From BNWE01 sp964369545 (lineage in GTDB: Bacteria > Pseudomonadota > Alphaproteobacteria > UBA3830), in contig CAYJFA010000001.1 of the NCBI GenBank assembly GCA_964369545.1, positions 124,001-188,000 of the forward strand: a stretch of DNA of 64,000 bases, read 5' to 3'. This document shows, one piece after another, positions 10,010 through 18,547 of this stretch. Positions within the stretch are counted from its first letter, which is position 1; each line of letters starts with the position of its first letter. The notes beneath the pieces were generated by a model. That model saw only the letters and a program-made list of their open reading frames with translations, was not told the DNA's origin and made no database searches. Position numbers and translations under genes: made by a program.

Positions 10010-10720
10010 CTATGCAAGGCGCTTAACAAAAATGCCGGCTGTTCTTACTAAAGGAACGCACAAAAGCGCGATAAATAACCTGATAACATATGTTATGCAA
10101 ATATATGTTTTCCAAAGAGAAATTAATGATATCGGATGATCGGAAAAAGCAACCCAAGCTAATATGGAAAAAACACAGTTATCCACAAACGTTGAAATAC
10201 ACATGGAAATCATAGCTCTTCGAGAAATATATTTATCTTTAAAGATCTTTTTTAATGCAGAAAATATAAAAATATCAGTGTATTGACTTATAAAATACGA
10301 GATAAGGCTTGATATAAATAACACTAAGGTTGGGGAAAATAATTTATGAATTTCCTGATACAAACTAATGCATTCCGCATGATCTACACCTGGATGCATA
10401 TCTGTAATTTTCATTAAAGCTGTAAAAAATAGATATCCTAAAAAACTTATCCAGACTCCCTTTTTTGCTGATTTTTCTCCAAAATATTCATTTAATATAT
10501 TATCTACTGCAAATGTTGTCGAAAACAAAACTGTGCCTAACGCTATAGGATCCTGCATAATCGAATACTTAGTTAATTTCAAAACTTGTATGTTAGAAGC
10601 AATTACCGCTATCGTTGAATAAACATAAAGACCTGTTTTTCCGAAAAAATTCAGCATAAATAAAATCGTTATAAAACAAAGGATTAATGTAAATAAACTA
10701 AGTATCTCTGGGCATATCAT
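10010..10720 (-). CDS. yhhQ: VUT/YhhQ-family queuosine-precursor transporter
   Basis: This is an integral membrane protein of 236 residues with about six hydrophobic segments. It has the family landmarks TTFAVDNILNEYFG (acidic and Asn residues in the first cytoplasmic region) and the central STFVDNCVFS motif. YhhQ/VUT proteins carry preQ0, preQ1 or queuine/queuosine into the cell. Its place between a methyltransferase gene and tgt on the same strand supports this role: import of a 7-deazaguanine followed by Tgt-catalysed insertion into tRNA. The ATG at 10720 is preceded by GGAAAG at good spacing. Which precursor it moves cannot be read from the sequence. Confidence 0.9.
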   Translation of the reverse strand: MICPEILSLFTLILCFITILFMLNFFGKTGLYVYSTIAVIASNIQVLKLTKYSIMQDPIALGTVLFSTTFAVDNILNEYFGEKSAKKGVWISFLGYLFFTALMKITDMHPGVDHAECISLYQEIHKLFSPTLVLFISSLISYFISQYTDIFIFSALKKIFKDKYISRRAMISMCISTFVDNCVFSILAWVAFSDHPISLISLWKTYICITYVIRLFIALLCVPLVRTAGIFVKRLA

Positions 10721-10735
10721 ATGATTCTTTCCAAA

Positions 10736-11428
10736 CTATAGTGCCTCATATTGAGTATCCAAAGCCTTTACTGTTTCCCTAGCAAATTCAATTTTTTCAG
10801 CCATTATAACAACAAGATCGGAAAAAAATGGGAAAAGAGAAATTAATAACTCACTGTATTTATTAAAATTATAACTAAAGCTATATGGCCAGAATCTCAA
10901 TTTTCTATTTATACCAAATACACTTGAAATATAAAACGAAGCATTGGATATAAACTTTATAATCTCTTCCACACTATATTTTATGCATTTTTCTGAAATA
11001 CCGTATTTATGAAAATTATTATAATTATTTTTATTAATTGAGACGACTATTAATTTTCCGCCAACCTTTAAGATACGAAATACATCTTGCAATAAAGCAG
11101 AGTTTTCCTCTGAAAATTCCATCAGATGAATTAATACTATTGTATCCATTGAATTTGACATAAAAGGCAATGTTGTTTCATCTACAACGACTGTTCTAAA
11201 TGGACGGATTTTCGGCCAATGTTTGAAAGGATATGATTTTGGAATCGCATAAAGTAATTTTCCAGTATCAAGTTTATCCAGATACCTCCCACCTATACCT
11301 ATCGCCAACAAATTACCGCTGTTTATATTGATCGAGCTTGTTATAGACTGCAATACATCCATTGCAAGAAAGTGCCCTGCATCTGTCTCATAAAAACCAC
11401 TCAATAAAGATAAGGTTGTACATTTCAT
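10736..11428 (-). CDS. Class I SAM-dependent methyltransferase, substrate unknown
   Basis: The protein has a Methyltransf_11-like fold. A glycine-rich motif I (LLAIGIGG) is followed by an acidic strand, then the segment PFMSNSMDTIVLIHLMEF, typical of motif IV and its helix, and a strand KVGGKLIVV. The substrate is not predictable. Alphaproteobacterial relatives usually begin just before an FYxT/SPLG-like segment, which here is FYETDAGH; that supports the ATG at 11428 (about 230 residues). The frame stays open upstream to 11542 and to 11740, but the longest version would overlap ihfB on the other strand and the intermediate one lacks a ribosome-binding site. It is the first gene of the methyltransferase-yhhQ-tgt run. 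Confidence 0.75.
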   Translation of the reverse strand: MKCTTLSLLSGFYETDAGHFLAMDVLQSITSSININSGNLLAIGIGGRYLDKLDTGKLLYAIPKSYPFKHWPKIRPFRTVVVDETTLPFMSNSMDTIVLIHLMEFSEENSALLQDVFRILKVGGKLIVVSINKNNYNNFHKYGISEKCIKYSVEEIIKFISNASFYISSVFGINRKLRFWPYSFSYNFNKYSELLISLFPFFSDLVVIMAEKIEFARETVKALDTQYEAL

Positions 11429-11582
11429 ATATTTATTTATATAATATTTTAAAATAAAGTACAGATGTGATTGGTATCTAAAGGAATTTTTACTAATATC
11501 GATCAACCTAGACAAAGTTTTAGTTATGTTGCTTGTAGTCATATAAGCTGAGTTTGGAAGCGCTATTGGTTTAGAGGGAACT

Positions 11583-11882
11583 ATGACAAGATCGGATTTG
11601 ATTCTAAGAATTTCAGAAATATATCCATATATGAACATTAGAAATGTTGATAAAGTCGTTTCTATAATTATTGGAAAAATGGTAGAAGCATTAAAAGATG
11701 GAAAACGCGTAGAACTAAGAGGTTTTGGATCCTTCTCCATAAAAGAACGGGAAACCTCAGAAAGAAGAAATCCTAAAACCGGAGAAAGAATTGTTATAAA
11801 AGCAAAAAAAGTCCCGTATTTTAAAGCTGGAAAGCACTTAAAGAGCCTTGTAAACGGACAAATGACATTTGATGGAAACTAA
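11583..11882 (+). CDS. ihfB: Integration host factor beta subunit (HU/IHF family)
   Basis: This 99-residue DNA-bending protein has the HU/IHF fold. It shows the conserved beta-arm region RVELRGFGSFSIKER, the arm tip RNPKTGE with its intercalating proline, and the C-terminal VPYFKAGKHLK. The last motif (PxFKxGKxL) and the RGFGSF strand are more typical of IhfB than of HU. It would pair with an IhfA encoded elsewhere. A Shine-Dalgarno AGAGGGA precedes the ATG. accD follows after 8 bp on the same strand, and the methyltransferase gene is divergent. HU cannot be fully excluded. Confidence 0.9.
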   Translation: MTRSDLILRISEIYPYMNIRNVDKVVSIIIGKMVEALKDGKRVELRGFGSFSIKERETSERRNPKTGERIVIKAKKVPYFKAGKHLKSLVNGQMTFDGN

Positions 11883-11890
11883 ATAGTAAT

Positions 11891-12739
11891 ATGAATTGGC
11901 TAACTAACTTCGTAAGACCAAAAATTAGAGCTTTGGTCGGAAATGATGTCCCGGAAAATCTTTGGGAAAAATGCCCAAAGTGCGAACAGATGATTTTCCG
12001 CAAAGAATTAAATTCCAATTTACAAGTCTGCCCTCACTGCGATAATCATTTAAAAATCAGCGTTGCTGAAAGAATTAAAAACCTATTTGACGATGGCGAA
12101 TTTACTAGAATAAGATACAATACCCCGATTGCAGATCCATTAAAATTCAAAGATAACAAAAAATATTCTGATCGTTTAAAAATATCTCGTCACGAAACAA
12201 AAGAAAAAGATGCTGTTGTCATCGGGTATGGAAGAATCGGAGGACACAAAACAGTTGCTGTATTTTTTGTATTCGATTTCATGGGGGGATCCATGGGAAT
12301 GGCTGTAGGAGAGGGATTTATTACTGCTGCTGAACTCGCTGTTTCTAAGGGCTATTCGTTTTTAGTTGTTCCATGTTCGGGCGGGGCACGAATGCAAGAA
12401 GGAATTTTTTCTCTGATGCAGATGCCGAGAACCGTCGCTGCCGTAAATAAAATAAAAGAAGCTGAATTGCCTTATATAGTTTTGTTAACTAATCCAACAA
12501 CTGGTGGAGTTTCCGCTTCTTTTGCAATGCTGGGAGATATACATATAGCAGAACCTGGAGCGCTTGTGGCATTTACAGGACCAAGAGTTATTGAGGGGAC
12601 GATTCGCGAAAAACTTCCTGAAGGGTTTCAGTTATCAGAATATTTATTAGACCACGGGATGGTAGATATGGTTATTCACAGAAAAAATCTTAAAGAAATC
12701 ATTTCTAAAACTCTTAGTTTATTGACTCATAAAAAGTAA
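11891..12739 (+). CDS. accD: Acetyl-CoA carboxylase carboxyltransferase subunit beta
   Basis: AccD forms the carboxyltransferase with AccA and makes malonyl-CoA for fatty acid synthesis. The 282-residue protein has the N-terminal four-cysteine zinc ribbon (Cys28, Cys31, Cys47, Cys50), then the crotonase-like core with GGSMGMAVGE, the oxyanion-type segment SGGARMQEG, and PTTGGVSASFAMLGD. Length and order are normal. It lies 8 bp downstream of ihfB and is probably co-transcribed with it. In many alphaproteobacteria folC follows accD. Here a decayed transposon follows instead, so that gene is elsewhere or lost. AccA, AccB and AccC are not in the window. Confidence 0.97.
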   Translation: MNWLTNFVRPKIRALVGNDVPENLWEKCPKCEQMIFRKELNSNLQVCPHCDNHLKISVAERIKNLFDDGEFTRIRYNTPIADPLKFKDNKKYSDRLKISRHETKEKDAVVIGYGRIGGHKTVAVFFVFDFMGGSMGMAVGEGFITAAELAVSKGYSFLVVPCSGGARMQEGIFSLMQMPRTVAAVNKIKEAELPYIVLLTNPTTGGVSASFAMLGDIHIAEPGALVAFTGPRVIEGTIREKLPEGFQLSEYLLDHGMVDMVIHRKNLKEIISKTLSLLTHKK

Positions 12740-12829
12740 ATTTTACGATTAATGCTTAAAAATAAATGGATAATCATTTTTTGTATACATTATGAGAATT
12801 ATATTATCAACAAACTAAGAGTAAATAAT

Positions 12830-13330
12830 CTCCTGCTGCTTGCAGCGTGGCATTGATTTAGAACATCACCAACTGCATATCCTCGTGTAACTTTTTATAT
12901 TCTTGTCCTTGATTTTTCACATAATTGCTTATCATATTCTCATTGCCATGTTTTCCAACTGTGCTCGCAAAATAGCCATCACTCCAAAACTCATCTCCCC
13001 ACACCTGCTTTTTAACTGATGGAACAAAACGAAATCTCTCTGGTCGTATGACTTTTTATGATTGTAACAATTTTCGTTGTGCTACAAGTCGGGACAGACT
13101 GAACCAAAAAATGCACATGGTCTTTATCTGTTCATATTTCTAAAAATTTTAGCTCATATCTATTCTCTATTCCGAGACATACATCTCTCAAAACAGAATC
13201 TACTGAATTATCAAATACAACCCTTCTAAATTTTGCAGAAAATTCAAGATGATATAACAATACAGTTACTTTGTGACTTTTATGGATATATTTCACTCAT
13301 AACTATATTTGTATGCCGCAAGCAGCGAAA
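12830..13330 (-). mobile_element. Decayed IS200/IS605-family insertion sequence
   Basis: A transposase remnant (12858-13300) is flanked by two short palindromes, as expected for the subterminal hairpins of IS200-type elements. One is GCTGC-TT-GCAGC at 12835-12846, just past the transposase stop. The other is GCCGC-AA-GCAGC at 13315-13326, just before its start. The two hairpins share nearly the same sequence. There is no tnpB, so it would be the IS200 rather than the IS605 layout. Exact ends are not determined, because IS200 elements have no terminal inverted repeats or target duplications. The element lies between accD and a secreted-protein gene. It accounts for most of the 640-bp stretch 12740-13383, in which I see nothing else. 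Confidence 0.75.
12858..13300 (-). pseudogene. IS200-type TnpA (Y1 HUH transposase), broken in at least three places
   Basis: Read across three frames the remnant gives a nearly full-length IS200 transposase of about 147 codons. It begins MSEIY, then KSHKVTVLLYHLEF after a frameshift, then DKDHVHFLVQSVP with the HUH metal motif (codons at 13111-13119). The C-terminal part contains VWGDEFWSDGYFAST and the helix with the catalytic tyrosine (NMISNYVKNQGQ). Lesions seen: one extra base near 13284-13285, an in-frame TGA at 13132-13134, and a second frameshift near 13020-13040. The gene cannot make active transposase. The reading is mine by eye, but the order of conserved motifs leaves little doubt about the family. 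Confidence 0.85.
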
Positions 13331-13383
13331 AATTCAACCCTCAGAGAGTAAAAAATATAACGTCCATAAAATAATTATTGATT

Positions 13384-14676
13384 TTAATATTTTTCACCCA
13401 AAGCTAATAATAATTGTAAAGCTTTTTCTGCCGGAACTAACTTAGTCTTTTCCCAAAACATGGCTTCAAGATCAATATTGGATAGATGTCTATCTTCAGA
13501 ATCTCTCCAGCTCCAACGTGGAGGTAATTTTCGAGATTGTGCTACGTGGAAATCATTATATGGATAATAATATAAAATTCCTTTATGTAATATAATTCCA
13601 GTTAATCGCAAAATCTTATTATCATTTCCCCATAAAGCGTTTAGGAGGACTATAAAAGTTAGGGCTCTATTTGCTGGATCATCAAGAAAATTTGTTATGT
13701 TTTCCGAAGATTGTATCAAAAATTTTTGTAACAAAGAATATGTTTCTCCTCGATTTTCCAATAAAGATCTTACTTCATTATCTGCGATTTCTTTATTGTC
13801 AGTTTTCTCTAATAATAGCGTTACTTTAATTCGATTAAATAATTTCTGTATATCACTATCATTTGCTCCTGAGAGTATCAGTTCTCTGGTAAAGCGATTA
13901 AAATAATAATCTAAGCTTAAAACATAGACAGAAGCCTCAATCTTTAGTAATTCTAAGAGTTCATGGTTAAATTCATGAAAAGGTGCTGATGGATAATCGA
14001 CAGTTACTTCTACTAATCCAGATTGTTTTTTTTCTTCATTTTGCATAAAACCAGGCAAGGCTAAATACTTATGTTCATATTTACATGAAGGATATAGAAT
14101 TAACTCTCCTAGATCAGAATCTGTTTCATCACATTTTGACATCTTGAACTTTACGCTTTGATCATAAGCTTTGTGAGCTGCTAACCACAGTAAAAAAAAG
14201 TCAAATGAAATATCATCTTCTAAATATATAGTAATTATTGAGTTTAGATATCGTAGATATTCTTCCTTTTTATCATCTGATAGTGAAGTTCCAGATAAAT
14301 CTACTGACCAACCTCCATATTCTTCGGGAGTATCAGAATAATAAAACGCCTGTTGTTCAAAAAAACCATAACACGCTTTTCTTAAGGCCTCTCGATCACG
14401 TTTGGCAAGGATATCATGAAAAAATCTCGCATCTTCAGAGCATGAAAATCTTAAATCACGTAACATTGAAGCAGCATCCATAATCCTCATATTTTCATCA
14501 TTGATATCATAATGGCAGCATGATTTTGCCGGTAATTTTGCTAATTCCTCCTTTGTAATAGGCCGAGATAATTTTTCCAAACTAGTAGAAGTTTCACTAC
14601 ATTCACCGTGCATACCAATCACATTGAAACATTGGATCAAAACACATATATAAACTACTAATTTTCCAAACTTCAT
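13384..14676 (-). CDS. Secreted protein of unknown function
   Basis: I do not recognise a family. The 430-residue protein starts with a clear signal peptide (residues 1 to about 21, MKFGKLVVYICVLIQC..., cleavage probably near VIG-M). It continues as a mostly helical, acidic-to-neutral soluble protein with no further membrane span. Two adjacent cysteines occur early (KSCCHYD). No catalytic signature is evident. The ATG at 14676 has an upstream purine-rich stretch (CGGA) at acceptable distance and its own AT-rich leader of about 250 bp shared with the end of rpoD, including a TATACT box. It lies between a dead insertion element and rpoD, so it is probably transcribed alone. Export and lack of recognisable relatives make it a candidate host-interaction protein; that is inference. 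Confidence 0.8.
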   Translation of the reverse strand: MKFGKLVVYICVLIQCFNVIGMHGECSETSTSLEKLSRPITKEELAKLPAKSCCHYDINDENMRIMDAASMLRDLRFSCSEDARFFHDILAKRDREALRKACYGFFEQQAFYYSDTPEEYGGWSVDLSGTSLSDDKKEEYLRYLNSIITIYLEDDISFDFFLLWLAAHKAYDQSVKFKMSKCDETDSDLGELILYPSCKYEHKYLALPGFMQNEEKKQSGLVEVTVDYPSAPFHEFNHELLELLKIEASVYVLSLDYYFNRFTRELILSGANDSDIQKLFNRIKVTLLLEKTDNKEIADNEVRSLLENRGETYSLLQKFLIQSSENITNFLDDPANRALTFIVLLNALWGNDNKILRLTGIILHKGILYYYPYNDFHVAQSRKLPPRWSWRDSEDRHLSNIDLEAMFWEKTKLVPAEKALQLLLALGEKY

Positions 14677-14932
14677 TTTTTATATCCGTTTAAAATTAAT
14701 TTTGCAAACTGAACCAAACTCCACAAAAAGCAAGAGTATATTTTATTTTTTGTTAAAAGAAAAAATAATATGTCAGACAATTAATATTGCTTATTTTTTA
14801 ACAATATGAATTATATCTTTTATCATTATTACCTAATCCTATTCTGTATATAAATAAATTAAATATCTAATTAATATAAAAAACAATTATTCTTAACATT
14901 ATTGAGCTGTATTTATTTTTATATTTGTTAAT

Positions 14933-16789
14933 TTACGAATCTAGAAAACTTTTTAACTTTCTTGATCTGCTTGGATGCTTCAACTTTCTTAACGCCTTAG
15001 CCTCAATCTGCCTTATTCTTTCTCTTGTAACAGCAAATTGCTGCCCAACCTCTTCGAGAGTATGATCGGTATTCATGCCGATTCCAAATCTCATTCTCAA
15101 TACTCGTTCTTCTCTCGGAGTCAAGCTTGCCAATACAAGAGTCGTAGTTTCACGCAAATTGGAATTAACAGCTGATTCTACTGGAAGAGCAATATTTTTA
15201 TCTTCTATAAAATCCCCTAAGTGTGAATCATCTTCATCGCCGATCGGAGACTCCAAACTGATTGGTTCTTTCGCTATTTTCAATACTTTTCTAACTTTAT
15301 CAATTGGCATATGGAGACGTGCTGCTAACTCTTCAGGAGTCGGCTCTCTTCCGATTTCATTTAACATCTGTCTTGACGATCTGACAATCTTGTTAATTGT
15401 TTCAATCATATGTACAGGAATACGAATTGTTCTTGCTTGATCTGCAATAGACCTCGTAATAGCCTGCCTAATCCACCAAGTAGCATATGTAGAGAATTTA
15501 TATCCCCTTTTATATTCGAATTTATCAACGGCTTTCATAAGTCCAATATTACCTTCTTGAATTAGATCAAGAAATTGCAACCCTCTGTTTGTATACTTTT
15601 TAGCAATAGAAATAACGAGTCTCAGATTTGCCTCAATCATCTCTTTCTTTGCTCTATTAGATTCACGTTCTCCTTTTTGAATACAGGCAACAATTTTTCT
15701 AAAATCTGAAATCGGAAGAGCTGCTGATAACTCGATTGATTTTGCTAAATCCTGATGTTTTTTTATGTTTTCAAGACCGCAATCAAAAAACTTCTTCCAA
15801 TTAGAAAATTTCAATAACGTTGATTCCCAATTTTCATTGGTTTCGTTTCCATAATAATTTTTAAGAAAAGCATCTCTGTTTATGCCGCAGTCCTGAGCCA
15901 ATTTCAAAAGAGCCGTTTCGCTTTTTATCAATTTTTTGTTGCATGCATATAACTCTTCACACATTGCATGCACAATATTTTGATTCAACTTAATTTCTTC
16001 TACTGCAGAAACCAACTCAGCCTTTAATTTATGAGATGCATTTTGCTTTTGATTAATTTTATTATGAAGATCAATAGCTTTTTCTAATAAAGAAAGAACT
16101 GTTGGAAGAAGATTCTCTTCATCTTGACTCATTGCCAGCGCAGTAACTTCTCCGACTTCCTGTTCTTCAACTGTGTCATCAGTTTCATCGCCTTTAGACA
16201 AATCATCCTCTTCCGCATCATCCTCTTTATCAGAAGACCCTGTATCCAGCTGAACAATGTCACGCAGCATAATTTTTCTATTTTGCAGATCGGATATCCA
16301 TTGATCAAATTTTTCAAAAGTCTTTGGACTATCGCATAACCCACTCAAAACATCTGTATATCCCTGCTCGATTTTTTTTGCGAGCTCAATTTCTCCATCT
16401 CTGGATAATAGCTCTACATTACCCATCTCACGTAAATACATTCTCACGGGATCGTCGGTTCTAAGAAGGTCATCCTGATCATCGCGGACAACTTCCGCTG
16501 CCTGCGGTTGATTTTCCTCTTCCACAGAAAATGCTTCCGCGTCTTCTGCTTCAATTAACTGTATTCCCATATCCGCTATGCTGGATATCGCCACATCTAT
16601 TTTTTCTGTAGAGAATTTTTCCTTTGGTAAAGCATCGTTTAACTCGTCGTAGGTTATATACCTTCTCTCTTTTCCAATAAGAAGAAGTCTCTTGAATTCT
16701 AATTCAGATGTTTCATTATGATTTTCAGAATCGAAGCCTTTATTATTTGTATCTTTTTCTGATGTTTCTGCTATTAAATTTACACTCAT
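14933..16789 (-). CDS. rpoD: RNA polymerase primary sigma factor (sigma 70)
   Basis: This is the housekeeping sigma factor. The 618-residue protein has region 1.1, region 1.2 (DPVRMYLREMGNVELLSRDGE), an acidic non-conserved insert rich in Asp/Glu (about 190-230), region 2 (SIAKKYTNRGLQFLDLIQEG; YKFSTYATWWIRQAI), region 3 and region 4 with the helix-turn-helix VTRERIRQIE. Length is typical of alphaproteobacterial RpoD. The ATG at 16789 is 12 bp after dnaG, and its Shine-Dalgarno (AGGA) overlaps the dnaG stop. dnaG-rpoD is the conserved macromolecular-synthesis order. Promoters proposed elsewhere in this window follow the -35/-10 pattern this factor should read. Confidence 0.98.
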   Translation of the reverse strand: MSVNLIAETSEKDTNNKGFDSENHNETSELEFKRLLLIGKERRYITYDELNDALPKEKFSTEKIDVAISSIADMGIQLIEAEDAEAFSVEEENQPQAAEVVRDDQDDLLRTDDPVRMYLREMGNVELLSRDGEIELAKKIEQGYTDVLSGLCDSPKTFEKFDQWISDLQNRKIMLRDIVQLDTGSSDKEDDAEEDDLSKGDETDDTVEEQEVGEVTALAMSQDEENLLPTVLSLLEKAIDLHNKINQKQNASHKLKAELVSAVEEIKLNQNIVHAMCEELYACNKKLIKSETALLKLAQDCGINRDAFLKNYYGNETNENWESTLLKFSNWKKFFDCGLENIKKHQDLAKSIELSAALPISDFRKIVACIQKGERESNRAKKEMIEANLRLVISIAKKYTNRGLQFLDLIQEGNIGLMKAVDKFEYKRGYKFSTYATWWIRQAITRSIADQARTIRIPVHMIETINKIVRSSRQMLNEIGREPTPEELAARLHMPIDKVRKVLKIAKEPISLESPIGDEDDSHLGDFIEDKNIALPVESAVNSNLRETTTLVLASLTPREERVLRMRFGIGMNTDHTLEEVGQQFAVTRERIRQIEAKALRKLKHPSRSRKLKSFLDS

Positions 16790-16801
16790 TATTTTTTCAT
16801 C

Positions 16802-18535
16802 CTATTTTTTGGAAAGGGATTCTTTCTTTAAAGCTTTTAGCCTCTGCCAATCGTCATCTGAAAAAGAGAATTTTAAACTACTTGAGGCACTTTGTAAATC
16901 TTCAGCAATTATCGGACCAGAAAAATATTCCTCATAGAATTTGTTCCATCCATCAATTACATCCTCATCATCAGCGTTTTTTCCTACAAAATTAGCATGC
17001 AATTCGATATCATTTGCAAAGTCGGTTACTTCCTTTTCCAAACTCTTCACTACTTCGATGTATTTATCGTGCTCCCCATTTACAAAATATTTTCCATAAA
17101 AATCCAAGATTTTATTTTTTATTTTCTGTCTCACTTCGATGGAAAATTCGATTTTTGCAAAACTTTCGATGACCTTATCTAAGATATATGGATGATTTAT
17201 AATTGTCACAAGTAATATTTTCTCTATTTTTTCTTTAACTGATATAACCGGCTTAATAAGCATACCATTTTTAAAAGGTTTTCCTTTTTTGCGATATAAG
17301 TTTTGCTCATTTTGCTTTATATGTTGGAGATATAATTTTCTGATTGTAGAATCCTTAATGACATCTATTTTTTCCTTCAGCATTTTTACTAAAGCCGCTT
17401 TTTGTTCAGGAGTTTCAGAAGAATGTAACTGAAAAGCACCATCCCATATCCAATTAGAAAGCTGTGTTGCATTCTTAATAGCATCCAAAATCACATCAAT
17501 TCGATTGTTGAAAATAAGAGAATCCGGATCCGCATTTTGAGGCAACATCGCAAATTTAAAAGACTTTCCAGGAATCAGTGAGGGCAATATTTTATCAATC
17601 CAACGATAAGATGCTTTTACGCCGGCATTATCACCATCGAGAGCAATAACAGGATTATCGCATATTTTCCAACACATATTTATCTGTGTTTCACTAATCG
17701 ATGTCCCCAATGGAGCTACTGCGCCATCGAACCCTGCTTGATGCATCGCGATAACATCCAAATATCCTTCGGTAATAACGACTTCTCTGGTCTTTCCGCG
17801 CTTTGCCAACGAATATCCATACAAATGCCGGCTTTTAACAAAAATTTCTGATTCTGGAGAGTTGAGATATTTCGCACCATCCGATTTAGTAATAATTCTT
17901 CCGCCGAATCCAACACATTTTCCTGAAGAATCTATAATGGGAAATATAAGTCTACCTGCAAACCTATTTACCAATTCATTATTATACTGATTTTTGTAAA
18001 AAACCCCTGTTTTGATGAGCAAATCCTCCGAAAAGCCAGATTTTTTAAGAAACGGTACTATATTTTGTTTTTCAGAAGCAAATCCTAACTGGAATTTAGC
18101 AATTGATTCCGGCGATATTTTTCTTGAATTCAAATAATCTTTTGCTTCAACCCCCATTTTTTCATGTAACTGAGAGGCAAATAAATTTTTGATTACTTCG
18201 AGTGCTGAATATATTTTTGTATTGATATCTGGAATTTTTGATTTTTCTTTTATAGGAACTTGGACGCCATACATATTTGCAATATATTCTACAGCTTCTT
18301 GAAAAGTTATTTTTTCGAATTCCATAACGAAATTTATGACGTCGCCATGTGCCCCACATCCAAAGCAGTAATAGTATCCTGAATTTGGATCCACTTTAAA
18401 CGACGCTGTTTTTTCAGAATGGAATGGGCACCTGCAAAACCAATCTTTTCCAGATCTTGTAAGCTTCACTTTATTAGATATAACATCCAGAATTGATGCT
18501 CTGCTTTTTAAAAAATCAATAAAATTTTTATCCAT
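16802..18535 (-). CDS. dnaG: DNA primase
   Basis: DnaG synthesises RNA primers at the replication fork. The 577-residue protein has the N-terminal CHC2 zinc domain (Cys36, His39, Cys57, Cys60), then the catalytic TOPRIM core with VVITEGYLDVIAMHQAG (metal-binding Glu) and NPVIALDGDNAGVKA (DxD-like acidic pair). A divergent C-terminal helicase-binding domain of about 180 residues follows. The ATG at 18535 is 12 bp downstream of the phosphohexomutase gene without an obvious Shine-Dalgarno, suggesting an operon of three genes ending in rpoD. rpsU, which precedes dnaG in some bacteria, is absent here, as in other alphaproteobacteria. Confidence 0.97.
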   Translation of the reverse strand: MDKNFIDFLKSRASILDVISNKVKLTRSGKDWFCRCPFHSEKTASFKVDPNSGYYYCFGCGAHGDVINFVMEFEKITFQEAVEYIANMYGVQVPIKEKSKIPDINTKIYSALEVIKNLFASQLHEKMGVEAKDYLNSRKISPESIAKFQLGFASEKQNIVPFLKKSGFSEDLLIKTGVFYKNQYNNELVNRFAGRLIFPIIDSSGKCVGFGGRIITKSDGAKYLNSPESEIFVKSRHLYGYSLAKRGKTREVVITEGYLDVIAMHQAGFDGAVAPLGTSISETQINMCWKICDNPVIALDGDNAGVKASYRWIDKILPSLIPGKSFKFAMLPQNADPDSLIFNNRIDVILDAIKNATQLSNWIWDGAFQLHSSETPEQKAALVKMLKEKIDVIKDSTIRKLYLQHIKQNEQNLYRKKGKPFKNGMLIKPVISVKEKIEKILLVTIINHPYILDKVIESFAKIEFSIEVRQKIKNKILDFYGKYFVNGEHDKYIEVVKSLEKEVTDFANDIELHANFVGKNADDEDVIDGWNKFYEEYFSGPIIAEDLQSASSSLKFSFSDDDWQRLKALKKESLSKK

Positions 18536-18547
18536 CGCTATATTTAA

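Noticed and set aside
11429..11740. Extension of the methyltransferase frame up to 11740
   Set aside because: It would overlap ihfB antisense, lacks a ribosome-binding site, and the added residues do not look like the family N-terminus.
16124..16344. Overlapping ORFs on both strands within rpoD
   Set aside because: They are by-products of the repetitive acidic codons of RpoD and have no features of real genes.
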